From Thermoflavimicrobium dichotomicum (GTDB lineage: Bacteria; Bacillota; Bacilli; Thermoactinomycetales; Thermoactinomycetaceae), in the NCBI RefSeq assembly GCF_900114055.1, contig NZ_FORR01000020.1, positions 1-62,954 of the forward strand: a stretch of 62,954 nucleotides of DNA. The letters run 5' to 3'. A model generated the notes under the pieces. That model made no database searches, was not told the DNA's origin, and saw nothing but the letters and a program-made list of their open reading frames with translations. Of the stretch, positions 18,615-27,372 are shown one piece after another. A program made the position numbers and the translations under genes. Within the stretch, counting starts at the first letter, position 1. Every line of letters begins with the position of its first letter.

Positions 18615-18872
18615 TCAATCTAATAATAATTTTACGAAAATAAAAAGTAAATTCTCTTCCATTTCTCCTTTTCCGACCACAACCGTGTCAGCCAAAGAGG
18701 CCATCTCCCAGGTCTGCTCTTCACCGGTGAAAACTGAAAACAATTCCCTTCCTTCAATGAAACCATGCTTTACAGCTTGTAATACAATTACGTCAAAGAT
18801 CTCCTGTTTTATATATTGCAGTTGACCACTCGTAAACACAGGAATCCTTCCTACCGAAGAAACATGGACCAA
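18615..18872 (-). CDS. Hypothetical protein, 85 residues
   Basis: A frame encoding 85 residues with a mixed alpha/beta appearance (FDVIVLQAVKHGFIEGRELF, SLADTVVVGKGEMEENLLF). I recognise no family, and no convincing ribosome site precedes the start, so it may be a fragment of a larger lost gene. It lies between the racemase and the divergent sigma-54 activator. Confidence 0.35.
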   Translation of the reverse strand: MVHVSSVGRIPVFTSGQLQYIKQEIFDVIVLQAVKHGFIEGRELFSVFTGEEQTWEMASLADTVVVGKGEMEENLLFIFVKLLLD

Positions 18873-19021
18873 TCTTAGACCGACAGTTGATCGGTGATAA
18901 GTCTCATATCCTTTTTGTTTTATCCGAAAATATCGTATCCCAACCTTGAGTCCTATTGATTAGAATAATAAATAATAGAAAATATCTTTTAACTAATAAG
19001 ATAAGAGGAGTGACACAGGTA

Positions 19022-20431
19022 ATGTCATTAAAAATATCAGACGATTTCTCTTATAAAAAACAGATCGAATGGTGGAAGGCCATCATTGATTCGATCAACG
19101 ATGGTATTCTGGTGATTGACCACCAGGGAACCGTTCAGCTAATTAATCCGGAATATACAAAGATTACAGGTGTTACTCCCGAGATGATTGTTGGAAAATC
19201 ACTCCGACAAATTCGACCTACCGCACAGTTACCTGATACGTTAGCAGATGGAAAAAGCAGAGTTGCAGTTTACCGGAAAGAAGGAAACATTGAATATATG
19301 GTAGATATGGCTCCTATCATTCTCAATGGTGAGATCATTGGTGCCGTATCTGTTTGCAAGAGTCTAACGGAAGTTCATAAACTTTCCCAAGAGCTGAAAA
19401 AGAAAAAGGAGAAATTAAAGCAATTGGAAAGAACCATGGATTCCCTATATCAGGCGAAATACACATTTGATCAGATCATTGGAAAAAATGGAGGTTTAAG
19501 AGAGGCCGTTCATATTGCAAAAAAAGCGGCTGAAACCAGCTTGCCGGTTCTCATTGTAGGGGAAAGCGGAACCGGAAAGGAGCTTTTTGCCCAAGCGATT
19601 CATAACAGAAGTGACCGGAGGGACAGGCCTTTTATTCCAGTAAATTGTGCGGCGATCCCATCAGCACTATTGGAGAGCGAACTTTTTGGATATGCAGAAG
19701 GTTCATTCACCCATGCAAAAAAGGGTGGAAAAATGGGACTGTTTGAACTGGCGAATCACGGAACCATTTTTCTGGATGAAATCGGGGATATGCCTTACGA
19801 CCTTCAGGCAAAGCTGTTACGTGTTTTACAAGAACGAAAAGTTCGAAGAGTAGGGGATACGATCGAACGGGACATCGATGTGCGGGTGATCGCAGCAACG
19901 AACAAGGACTTGCAACAGCTTGTTTCAAAGAACCGTTTTCGCGAAGACCTGTTTTACAGGTTAAATGTCATCCATTTGCAAATTCCTCCGCTCCGTGAAC
20001 GAAGAGAAGACATTCCTGATTTAATTTATTCTCTTTTTCGTTCATCCACCGTAAACTCTTCAAATAGTTCTAACGTTACTTATTCGATTGACGAAAAAAC
20101 ATTAGCAGTCCTGCAGTCTTATGATTGGCCCGGCAATGTTCGGGAATTAAAAAATGCTATCGAATATGCCATTTGTATGGCTGAGGAAACACATATCCAC
20201 CTCCATCATTTTCCAGAGTGGATCACTAAATCAGAATTGACAGATTTGGCTCAAAAACAATCCATTCAAACTTTACGGGAAGCAACTGAAAAGGTGGAAC
20301 GCAAACTTATTCTTGAGACACTGTATCAATTTGGGAACGATATGGAAGGAAAGAAAAAAGCGGCAGAAGCTTTAGGAATTTCTTTAGCCACCTTATATAA
20401 CAAAATTAAAAAGTATAAGATCAACTCTTAG
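19022..20431 (+). CDS. Sigma-54-dependent activator with PAS sensor
   Basis: 469 residues. An N-terminal PAS domain (about 15-120; INDGILVIDHQGTVQLINPE) and short coiled coil (about 125-150) precede the AAA+ domain. That domain has Walker A GESGTGKE, the sigma-54 contact loop GYAEGSFTHAKKGG, Walker B FLDEIGD and an arginine-finger region. A Fis-type helix-turn-helix ends the protein (KKAAEALGISLATLYNKIKK). The ATG at 19022 is chosen; an in-frame GTG four codons upstream is possible. It stands directly before a -24/-12 promoter and a transporter operon, which it probably activates when its PAS domain senses a ligand. Confidence 0.92.
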   Translation: MSLKISDDFSYKKQIEWWKAIIDSINDGILVIDHQGTVQLINPEYTKITGVTPEMIVGKSLRQIRPTAQLPDTLADGKSRVAVYRKEGNIEYMVDMAPIILNGEIIGAVSVCKSLTEVHKLSQELKKKKEKLKQLERTMDSLYQAKYTFDQIIGKNGGLREAVHIAKKAAETSLPVLIVGESGTGKELFAQAIHNRSDRRDRPFIPVNCAAIPSALLESELFGYAEGSFTHAKKGGKMGLFELANHGTIFLDEIGDMPYDLQAKLLRVLQERKVRRVGDTIERDIDVRVIAATNKDLQQLVSKNRFREDLFYRLNVIHLQIPPLRERREDIPDLIYSLFRSSTVNSSNSSNVTYSIDEKTLAVLQSYDWPGNVRELKNAIEYAICMAEETHIHLHHFPEWITKSELTDLAQKQSIQTLREATEKVERKLILETLYQFGNDMEGKKKAAEALGISLATLYNKIKKYKINS

Positions 20432-20517
20432 GTATCCGATTCATTTCTAAATAATTGGAATGATATTTCTAATTTTTTATAAAACAAGGTGTAAAGATAA
20501 ACGAAACGTTTTTGTTG

Positions 20518-20548
20518 TAGAAATGGAAATGGGATTTTTTCGTTTCTA
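20518..20548 (+). promoter_or_regulatory. Possible activator binding site (UAS)
   Basis: An imperfect dyad TAGAAATG ... CGTTTCTA centred about 70 bp upstream of the sigma-54 promoter, a suitable place for binding by the adjacent activator. Inference only from position and symmetry. Confidence 0.35.
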
Positions 20549-20599
20549 AAATCTTATAATTCGATAAAAAGAAAGCGCTATCTTGAGGCGTTTTCTTTT

Positions 20600-20616
20600 T
20601 TGGTATGAAATTTGCT
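20600..20616 (+). promoter_or_regulatory. Sigma-54 (-24/-12) promoter
   Basis: TTGGTATGAAATTTGCT: GG and GC elements separated by exactly ten bases, as required by the TGGCAC-N5-TTGC consensus. It lies about 45 bp upstream of the CitMHS gene and just after the activator gene, so the match is well supported by context. Confidence 0.8.
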
Positions 20617-20662
20617 GTAAATAAAGATAGAGAATTCAAACTGTTTGAATGGGAGGATTGAA

Positions 20663-21952
20663 ATGTCGATCTTAGGCTTTTTAACGATTGGGGTTTTTCT
20701 CTATCTCATTATGACAAAGCGGCTTTCGGTCTTGGTTGCCTTAATCGTTGTACCGATCATCTTCGCCTTGATTGGAGGTTTTGGTGCAGAGATCGGCGGG
20801 ATGATGCTAGAGGGTATCAAGAAGGTGGCGCCTACAGGAATCATGGTTGCTTTTGCTGTTTTGTATTTTGGCCTTATGATTGATACTGGTTTATTTGATC
20901 CCATCATTTCCCGGATTATTCGAATGGTCAAAGGAGATCCGCTAAAGATCGTTGTCGGTACAGCTATTCTTACATTGCTTGTGGCTTTAGATGGTGACGG
21001 ATCCACGACGTTTATGATTACCATCTCAGCCATGCTCCCTCTTTACAAAAGGCTTAAAATGAATTCACTTATACTGTCAGGAGTCGTCGCACTGGGAGCA
21101 GGTGTGATGAACATCATTCCGTGGGGTGGTCCTACCGCAAGAGCGATGAGTTCATTGCATGTAGATTCAGCCCGTTTATTCAATCCCATTATCCCGGCTA
21201 TGATCGCTGGTATACTCTGGGTGATATTTGTTGCCTATCTGCTAGGAAAAAAAGAACGTAAGCGATTGGGTATTGTACCGTTAAACGATAATCATCAGGG
21301 TGAACTTACCGAAGAACAGGCATTAGCCAGACGTCCGCGATTGTTCTGGTTTAACCTTGTCCTGACCATTGCCCTCATCGTGTCACTGATCATGGCCTGG
21401 TTGCCCCTTCCTGTCTTGTTCATGGTGGCATTGGCCGTTGCCTTACTGATCAACTATCCCAACCTTGAGGAACAGCAAGAACGACTTTTATCTCATGCTA
21501 AAAATGTTGTCTTCGTATCCACCATGATTTTTGCAGCAGGAATTTTTACCGGAATTCTAACAGGTACAAAAATGGTTGATGCCATGGCAACGACTTTGGT
21601 GTCGTTAATTCCCGATTCACTGGGAACACATTTGCCAGTGATTGTGGCGATTACCAGCATGCCACTCAGCCTGGTATTTACCCCTGATGCGTATTATTTC
21701 GGTGTTCTTCCCATCATCAGTAAAACGGCTGTTTCGTTTGGAATTGAGCCTGTTCAAATTGGCCGTGCAGCAATACTAGGGCAGATGACAACCGGATTTC
21801 CGCTAAGCCCCTTAACTGCTTCCACGTTTATATTAGTGGGATTATCAGGAGTAGAACTAGGGGCCCATCAGCGATTTATTTTCAAATGGGCATTTGGAAC
21901 GACGATAGTGATGACCATCGTTGCATTGATAACAGGAGCCATTTCTCTATAG
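20663..21952 (+). CDS. CitMHS-family divalent metal-citrate type transporter
   Basis: 429 residues, about 11-12 membrane helices, beginning MSILGFLTIGVFLYLIM behind GGGAGG. Conserved stretches LVALDGDGSTTFMITISAML and PWGGPTARAMSSL, and the late segment FTPDAYYFGVLPI, are typical of the CitMHS family (Bacillus CitM/CitH), which import citrate or similar polycarboxylates with a metal ion and protons. It is the first gene behind the sigma-54 promoter and is followed by AtuA-like genes, so the true substrate may be another carboxylate fed into that pathway. Confidence 0.85.
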   Translation: MSILGFLTIGVFLYLIMTKRLSVLVALIVVPIIFALIGGFGAEIGGMMLEGIKKVAPTGIMVAFAVLYFGLMIDTGLFDPIISRIIRMVKGDPLKIVVGTAILTLLVALDGDGSTTFMITISAMLPLYKRLKMNSLILSGVVALGAGVMNIIPWGGPTARAMSSLHVDSARLFNPIIPAMIAGILWVIFVAYLLGKKERKRLGIVPLNDNHQGELTEEQALARRPRLFWFNLVLTIALIVSLIMAWLPLPVLFMVALAVALLINYPNLEEQQERLLSHAKNVVFVSTMIFAAGIFTGILTGTKMVDAMATTLVSLIPDSLGTHLPVIVAITSMPLSLVFTPDAYYFGVLPIISKTAVSFGIEPVQIGRAAILGQMTTGFPLSPLTASTFILVGLSGVELGAHQRFIFKWAFGTTIVMTIVALITGAISL

Positions 21953-21962
21953 AGGTGAGAGG

Positions 21963-23282
21963 ATGTTACGAATTGGATCAGGAGCAGGATTCTCAGGCGA
22001 TCGGCTTGAGCCTGCAGTCATTCTGGCGGAAAGAGGTAAACTGGATTATCTCGTATTGGAATGTCTGGCAGAACGAACCATAGCATCGGCTCAAAAACGA
22101 AAACGGCAAAACCCTTCTCATGGTTATGATGCTTTATTAGACAAGAGAATGGAACTTCTTTTACCAGTGATTAAAAAAAATCGCGTCCGCCTTATTACCA
22201 ATATGGGTGCAGCAAACCCTATTGCTGCTGCTGAGCGGATTGTACAAATTGCCCAACGTCAAGGTATTTCGATAAAGGTAGCGGCTGTAACAGGGGACGA
22301 TGTACTGGAGCACATCAACCTGGAGGAACACTCGCTTGAGATGGACAAACCATTATCCAGTTATGGAGAAATCATCTCAGCCAATGCTTACCTTGGTGCG
22401 GACGCCCTGTTGCCTGCATTGGAGTCTGGAGCGGAAATTATTGTCACCGGAAGGGTTGCTGACCCTTCCATGTTTCTTGCTCCAATGGTTTATCACTATG
22501 GGTGGTCTCTGGATGATATTGATCGAATGGCACAAGGAACAGTGATTGGACACCTTTTGGAATGTGCAGGACAAATTACGGGAGGGTATTTTGCTGACCC
22601 TGGAAAAAAAGAGGTACCCCACATGGCTCAGCTAGGGTTCCCGTTTGCGGATGTTGACTCAGATGGAAAAGCCGTTATCAGCAAGCTGGAAGGAACTGGT
22701 GGACTGATTAATTTGGCGACGGCCAAGGAACAGCTTCTATACGAAGTGACAGATCCCACTGGTTACATTACTCCCGATGTTGTTGTTGATTTCAGGTCCG
22801 TTCGGCTACGGGAAGTAGGTCATAACAAGGTGGAGGTATCCAACAGTAGCGGCAGGAAAAAGCCCTCAACGTTGAAGGTAAGTATTGGCTATCATGCGGG
22901 GTTTGTAGGAGAAGGTGAAATTTCCTATGCAGGTCCAAATGCTCTAAAAAGGGCGAAATTGGCAGGAGAAATTATTTACGAGCGTTTAAAAGATCATTTT
23001 ACGGAGCTTCGCATTGATTATATCGGAAGCTCTTCAGTTCACCGAACATCTTTTCATCACTATTCCGAACCTTATGAAATACGCCTGCGGGTAGCGGGCA
23101 AAGCCTCTACCAAAGAACAGGCGGAACAAATTGGACTTGAGGTTGAGGCACTCTATACAAACGGTCCAGCGGGTGGAGGGGGAGCACGGAAATATGTAAA
23201 TGAAGTCATTGGAATCATATCCAGTTTGATTCCCCGCGAAAAAGTGAAACCTCATGTAACCATTCGGGAGTGTCGGGTATGA
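21963..23282 (+). CDS. Acyclic terpene utilization AtuA-like protein (DUF1446)
   Basis: 439 residues beginning RIGSGAGFSGDRLEPAVILA, the glycine-rich start typical of DUF1446/AtuA proteins, with TNMGAANPIAAAERI, IVTGRVADPSMFLAPM and GPAGGGGARKYVNEVIG. AtuA takes part in acyclic terpene (citronellol) catabolism in Pseudomonas, but many relatives sit with carboxylate transporters and their reaction is unknown. It follows the CitMHS gene by 10 bp and overlaps the next gene by ATGA, so the three form one operon. Confidence 0.8.
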   Translation: MLRIGSGAGFSGDRLEPAVILAERGKLDYLVLECLAERTIASAQKRKRQNPSHGYDALLDKRMELLLPVIKKNRVRLITNMGAANPIAAAERIVQIAQRQGISIKVAAVTGDDVLEHINLEEHSLEMDKPLSSYGEIISANAYLGADALLPALESGAEIIVTGRVADPSMFLAPMVYHYGWSLDDIDRMAQGTVIGHLLECAGQITGGYFADPGKKEVPHMAQLGFPFADVDSDGKAVISKLEGTGGLINLATAKEQLLYEVTDPTGYITPDVVVDFRSVRLREVGHNKVEVSNSSGRKKPSTLKVSIGYHAGFVGEGEISYAGPNALKRAKLAGEIIYERLKDHFTELRIDYIGSSSVHRTSFHHYSEPYEIRLRVAGKASTKEQAEQIGLEVEALYTNGPAGGGGARKYVNEVIGIISSLIPREKVKPHVTIRECRV

Positions 23283-23590
23283 AAAAAAAATTATATGAGC
23301 TTGCCCACTGCCGGGCCGGTGACAAGGGAAACACTCTGATTTTGTCGCTGATTCCGTATAAAGAGCAGGATTATGATGTCTTATGTGAAAACGTAACACC
23401 AGAGGCTGTAAAAAATCACTTGAAAGAGATCATTAAAGGAGATGTAATCCGTTACGAACTACCCAATATCTCTGCCCTTCAATTTGTATGTTACAATGCA
23501 TTGTTGGGCGGGGTTACCACATCGTTAAACATAGACACTCATGGTAAAAGCTTAAGTTATGCTTTATTGGAATTGGAAATCGAGATTTGA
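23279..23590 (+). CDS. Small AtuA-associated ferredoxin-fold protein
   Basis: 103 residues. The sequence LYELAHCRAGDKGNTLILS matches the small domain that is fused to, or encoded beside, AtuA/DUF1446 proteins; the CRAGDKGN motif is diagnostic. The ATG overlaps the AtuA stop (ATGA), so it is translationally coupled and probably forms a complex with AtuA. Reaction unknown. Confidence 0.82.
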   Translation: MKKKLYELAHCRAGDKGNTLILSLIPYKEQDYDVLCENVTPEAVKNHLKEIIKGDVIRYELPNISALQFVCYNALLGGVTTSLNIDTHGKSLSYALLELEIEI

Positions 23591-23603
23591 CCACTACCCA
23601 CAC

Positions 23604-23632
23604 CTAAAGACCCATGCATTCCCCATATCTTT
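23604..23632. repeat. Solo end related to the IS4 relic repeat
   Basis: The sequence around TAAAGACCCATGCATTCCCC closely resembles the left end of the IS relic at 1300 (TAAAGCCCTATGCATTACCC). No second end or transposase lies nearby. It could be a solitary IS end. Confidence 0.35.
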
Positions 23633-23643
23633 TTGAAAGCTTT

Positions 23644-23698
23644 GGGGGCCTTTTTTCCTACACACCCCTGTGGTGATTGGGAAAAAGGCCCCCTTCTC
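23644..23698. terminator. Strong bidirectional hairpin terminator
   Basis: Perfect 15-bp stem GGGGGCCTTTTTTCC / GGGAAAAAGGCCCCC (one G-T pair) with a 20-base loop, lying between convergent operons: the AtuA operon on the plus strand and spmB on the minus strand. Confidence 0.75.
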
Positions 23699-23744
23699 TA
23701 TTTACAACATTTAAAAATACTCATAGGTTATCAAACGGCTTACA

Positions 23745-23852
23745 GGGATTCTTGGGCAAAAGAAACCACGACTTCTTGCCCGTTTTTATTGAGCGGGAGT
23801 GAAACGGAAAAAGGAAAACCGGCATATAACAGAAACATTGTTACAAGCAGCT
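23745..23852 (-). repeat. MITE-like palindromic repeat, copy 5 (inverted)
   Basis: Read on the minus strand it gives GTTATATGCCGGTTTTCC, TTTCACTCCCGCTCAATAAA and GGGCAAGAAGTCG, matching the other copies; the outer end near 23745 is degraded. Confidence 0.7.
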
Positions 23853-23943
23853 GTAATTCCTTTCTATCTCAAAAACTCTTTTTCCACACAAAAAAGACCA
23901 CTGTGTTCTCCATACAGTAGCCTGTTTCTAATTACATCTGATT

Positions 23944-24477
23944 TCATTGAAAGACCATGGAACAAATGAGCCAAGAGAAGAGAAAACCGGCCAAATCTGC
24001 CCACAATCCCACTTTCAGGGCATATAGTGAGCGCTTGATCCCGACTGCGCCAAAATAAACCGTAATTACATACAAGGTTGTATCCGTACTGGCCTGAATC
24101 GTGGAAGCCAACTTCCCGATAAATGAATCAGGTCCATAAGTACGCAAAATGCTCTCGACAAATGCCAGGGACCCCGTTCCTGATATCGGGCGCAATAACC
24201 CTACCGGCAATACTTCTTCAGGAATATGGAGCCACTCAGTTACAGGCTTTAACAATTGAAGTCCAAACTGCAAGGCTCCTGAATCGCGAAAAATCGAAAC
24301 AGCCACCATCATCCCTACCAGATGAGGGATAATTTGTACAGCTGTGGGAAATCCTTCTTTTGCCCCTTCCACAAAGCTTTCATAAATGGAAACCCGGCGT
24401 ATCAGGGCATACAGGGGGATGAAAACCAGTAAAACGGGTAACATCCACTTGGATATGGCCGAAATCACTTCATACAT
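23944..24477 (-). CDS. spmB: Spore maturation protein B
   Basis: 177 residues, several membrane helices, with the nucleoside-transporter-gate-like features of SpmB: LIRRVSIYESFVEGAKEGFP and LLRPISGTGSLAFVESILR, then ASTIQASTDTTLYVITVYFG. With SpmA it affects spore core dehydration in Bacillus. In most relatives spmB follows spmA almost directly; here 295 bp separate them. Confidence 0.93.
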   Translation of the reverse strand: MYEVISAISKWMLPVLLVFIPLYALIRRVSIYESFVEGAKEGFPTAVQIIPHLVGMMVAVSIFRDSGALQFGLQLLKPVTEWLHIPEEVLPVGLLRPISGTGSLAFVESILRTYGPDSFIGKLASTIQASTDTTLYVITVYFGAVGIKRSLYALKVGLWADLAGFLFSWLICSMVFQ

Positions 24478-24772
24478 GTTTTACTGCTACTAAAAACATA
24501 GAAAAATATCCCTATGTCTAGAAAATTCCTGTTTCAACGTGTCCGATTTCGTACTTCTATGGAAGATACTACTATTGTTTGTTATAACACTCCACAGGCG
24601 TAAATTCCCGGCTAGCCACCGGTACATATACATGATTTCGTTATGTAATCATCATGTATGGGTTTTAGACTTGGTTTTCGTCTGAGGATATTCATTTCCA
24701 TGCTTTGTAGCAGTTTCCTCCTCTCAAATTAAAATAATTAAGGGGGTTTTTCCATATTTATCTACGTTTTTT
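24478..24772. other. Unusual spacer between spmA and spmB
   Basis: 295 bp with no open frame I would support. It contains an inverted repeat around 24627-24660 (CATATACATGAT ... ATCATCATGTATGG) and an AT-rich end. It is not one of the window's repeat families. Possibly an insertion scar or a late promoter for spmB. Confidence 0.4.
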
Positions 24773-25357
24773 CTATCTGTTCCACTCGCGCCGTTGGTAG
24801 TATCGATCCAACAGGATGGCACAAGTGGTAGCACAAAAGGTCGCAATTAAAGTAGGACCGATAATGTCAGTCGGGTCCACTGAGCCATGTTTCATCCGGA
24901 TCCCAATGATTGTCGTGGGGATTAAAGTTAATCCCGAGGTATTTAAAGCCAGGAGTGTACACATAGCCGGTGTCGCCGTTTTCGGATCAGGATTCAGCTT
25001 CTGCAACTCCTCCATTGCCTTGAGTCCCATCGGTGTGGCCGCATTTCCCAAGCCAAAAAAATTGGCACTCATATTGGACAAGATATATCCCATCGCCGGA
25101 TGATCCGGAGGGACACTGGGAAAAAGGAGCTTGGCCACCGGTCGTAACAAATGCGCCAACTTTTCCAGCAAGCCGGCATCTTTGGCAATGCGCATCATGC
25201 CTAACCAAAAAACCAGAATACTGATCAAACCGATACAAACGGCTACTGCTTCTTTTGCTCCTTTCAGGGCCGCTAATGTCACCAAATCGATGCGTCCCTG
25301 GAGTGCCGCCGCAATGAAACCTGCAACAATCATGAACAACCAAATATAATTAATCAC
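24773..25357 (-). CDS. spmA: Spore maturation protein A
   Basis: 194 residues from a GTG at 25357 whose codon overlaps the dacB stop (GTGA); the usual length is about 196. Characteristic segments: SILVFWLGMMRIAKDAGLLE, ILSNMSANFFGLGNAATPMG and NTSGLTLIPTTIIGIRMKHG. Membrane protein acting with SpmB and DacB in spore cortex maturation. The dacB-spmA-spmB order is conserved in Bacillus. Confidence 0.93.
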   Translation of the reverse strand: MINYIWLFMIVAGFIAAALQGRIDLVTLAALKGAKEAVAVCIGLISILVFWLGMMRIAKDAGLLEKLAHLLRPVAKLLFPSVPPDHPAMGYILSNMSANFFGLGNAATPMGLKAMEELQKLNPDPKTATPAMCTLLALNTSGLTLIPTTIIGIRMKHGSVDPTDIIGPTLIATFCATTCAILLDRYYQRREWNR

Positions 25358-26511
25358 AGCTCTTCCCCCTGCTCTAGCCAAGAAAAAATGATTTCCTTCC
25401 ATTTTGAAAAGAATGTAGATCGCGCTGGAGATTTGGTCACCAAAGGGATCGCTCCAATCAACTGATTATCCAGATAGATTCGGGCACTTCCCACAGGCAT
25501 ATTCTCCTCTTGGATCATTTTTAAGGGATAACTGATCAAAGGCTCGATTTTTACTCGCTTCTCCTTTTTTTCTTCTGCAGTCAGGGGATAACGAAATTCT
25601 TCACCTGCCACCAGATCAAATTCTTTTTCTCCCCTTTTATGATCGGGCTTTTGCCAGATCAATTGTTCCCTTTTCACAATGGAAACCAGATCATAATGCT
25701 CATAGCCATATTCAAAGAGTTTGATCGAATCGTACCAATCATTCGGATCATTCAGCGTCACAGCCACCAACTGGTGACCATCTTTGGTAGCAGAAGTAAC
25801 AAGGGTACGTCCTGCCTGTTTCGTAAACCCTGTCTTCACTCCGTCAGCCCATGGGTACATGCGTAATAACTTGTTTTTATTGAAAAACGTTTGCCTCCCT
25901 GTCTCCCAGGGACTTGACAAGGTAATCGACTTCGTTTTTACGATCTCCTGAAAAACAGGATTTTTCAGCGCATAGGCTGTCAATTTTGCCAGATCATATG
26001 CAGTGGAATAATGATCCGGGTGATCCAAGCCATGCGGATTCATAAAATGTGTATGCTGTAAACCCAAGTAAGTGGCTTTTTCATTCATCAAATAAACAAA
26101 CCCTTCGACCGAGCCACCAATATGTTCGGCAATCGCTACTGCCGCATCATTTCCGGACCTGAGCATCAAACCATAAAGCAAATCGCGAAGACGAACCTTT
26201 TCACCTTGTTTTAAATAGACGGAAGATCCTTCGATCCCTACGGCACGTGGACTAATGGTTACCAACTCATCCAATTTTCCTTTTTCAATCGCCAGTATCG
26301 CTGTCATAATCTTCGTCAAACTGGCCACTTTCATTGGTTTTTGCGCTTCTTTGCCAAAAAGTACCCGCTCGGATGCGACATCCATCAATACGGCTGACTG
26401 AGCACTCACAAAAGGTTTCTCTTCGGTATAGGCATATACCGTGGTTGTATGTACAGGAATACCCACTATCCAGATCACAAAAGCCAATAAGGCTGAAACC
26501 ATCTTTTTCAT
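25354..26511 (-). CDS. dacB: D-alanyl-D-alanine carboxypeptidase (sporulation type)
   Basis: 385 residues with an N-terminal signal peptide (hydrophobic stretch to about residue 30). Penicillin-binding motifs: SXXK in SLTKIMTA, SXN in RSGNDAAVA, KTG in DGVKTGFTKQAG. This S11 peptidase trims peptidoglycan stem peptides; in the dacB-spmA-spmB operon it controls cortex cross-linking during sporulation. The ATG at 26511 lies just after AAGGTG. A C-terminal PBP5-associated beta domain follows residue 280. Confidence 0.92.
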   Translation of the reverse strand: MKKMVSALLAFVIWIVGIPVHTTTVYAYTEEKPFVSAQSAVLMDVASERVLFGKEAQKPMKVASLTKIMTAILAIEKGKLDELVTISPRAVGIEGSSVYLKQGEKVRLRDLLYGLMLRSGNDAAVAIAEHIGGSVEGFVYLMNEKATYLGLQHTHFMNPHGLDHPDHYSTAYDLAKLTAYALKNPVFQEIVKTKSITLSSPWETGRQTFFNKNKLLRMYPWADGVKTGFTKQAGRTLVTSATKDGHQLVAVTLNDPNDWYDSIKLFEYGYEHYDLVSIVKREQLIWQKPDHKRGEKEFDLVAGEEFRYPLTAEEKKEKRVKIEPLISYPLKMIQEENMPVGSARIYLDNQLIGAIPLVTKSPARSTFFSKWKEIIFSWLEQGEEL

Positions 26512-26587
26512 TTTCGTCACCTTACCCTCAAATATGGGTTTGTACCAAAAATATATGCATGTTGGATGAGGTTATGAAAAAGAAAAA

Positions 26588-26617
26588 ACGACATTTGCAT
26601 CGAAATGCAATGTCGTC
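26588..26617 (-). terminator. Terminator downstream of ytfJ
   Basis: Stem ACGACATTTGCAT / ATGCAATGTCGT read on the minus strand and followed by TTTTTTCTTTTTC. It separates the ytfI-ytfJ operon from dacB. Confidence 0.75.
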
Positions 26618-26660
26618 AGGTTGTGAACGAAGTATTCGTTTAACTGCCGATTTCATTCCT

Positions 26661-26840
26661 CTATGGTGATAGCAATCGATTGAATTTAGAAGTCATTTCA
26701 AAAGCCCCTGAAGTTACAAATCGATGCAATACCTGCTCCGTTTTTCCGACTCGTTCCGACAGCGCCCTCCAAGGAAGTATTTCAGGGCCGCTCCGAGCCG
26801 AAAGCTTAAGAAGCGGGCAAAATACGCTGCTGCTTTTTTT
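26661..26840 (+). repeat. Second dispersed repeat family, copy 1
   Basis: About 170 bp shared with 32575-32740 in opposite orientation, with long identical blocks such as CTCCGTTTTTCCGACTCGTT, CCGACAGCGCCCT and GGCCGCTCCGAGCCG. Copies are roughly 85 percent identical by eye. No start or ribosome site suggests coding. Confidence 0.7.
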
Positions 26841-26898
26841 ATACGCAGTTTCGTACGGATTTAAGTTATGAATTAGCTTGTAGACTTGCCATGAACTT

Positions 26899-27372
26899 CT
26901 AATGGCAACCCGGTTCTCTTTCCGGCTTTTCTTCCTTTTTCTTCTGTCCGCCACCAACCTTATCCAACAAATTCGCAGCCGAATCAATCAAGCGATTATA
27001 CAGGTGTGTGGTTCCCTCCAGGCTCAATAAACGAATATCTTTTTCTCCAACGACAATAAAAGCAACGGGTGTAATAGAAACACCCCCACCACTTCCACCG
27101 CCAAATGGATACGATTTTTGACCTTTGGATTGACCAGAGCCATTTCTCTCCGAATCACCCTGTCCCCTAACAGTGTCTGGGTTCTTGTTTTGACTTCCTC
27201 CGCTAAATTCGCTTCCTCCTGCTGCAAAGCCAAATCCCAGTTTCGATACAGGAATAATAACTTGACCACCCGGTGCCTCCACGGGTTCACCGATAATGGT
27301 ATTGACATCCACCATATCTCTCAAATTTTCCATTGCTGTTTGCATCAAGCCTTGGATTGGATGCTCTGCCAC
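26899..27372 (-). CDS. ytfJ: GerW family sporulation protein YtfJ
   Basis: 157 residues from GTG 27372 after AGGAGG; an upstream start would overlap ytfI by 58 bp and lacks a ribosome site. Conserved parts: HPIQGLMQTAMENLRDMVDV, GEPVEAPGG and the glycine-rich SKLGFGFAAGGSEF, then GGSGGGVSITPVAFIVV. GerW/YtfJ is needed for normal spore germination. Overlaps the end of ytfI, so the two are coupled. Confidence 0.92.
   Translation of the reverse strand: MAEHPIQGLMQTAMENLRDMVDVNTIIGEPVEAPGGQVIIPVSKLGFGFAAGGSEFSGGSQNKNPDTVRGQGDSERNGSGQSKGQKSYPFGGGSGGGVSITPVAFIVVGEKDIRLLSLEGTTHLYNRLIDSAANLLDKVGGGQKKKEEKPEREPGCH

Noticed and set aside
26661-26987. 108-residue minus-strand frame
   Set aside because: Covers the second dispersed repeat and the end of ytfJ in another frame; no start signals.
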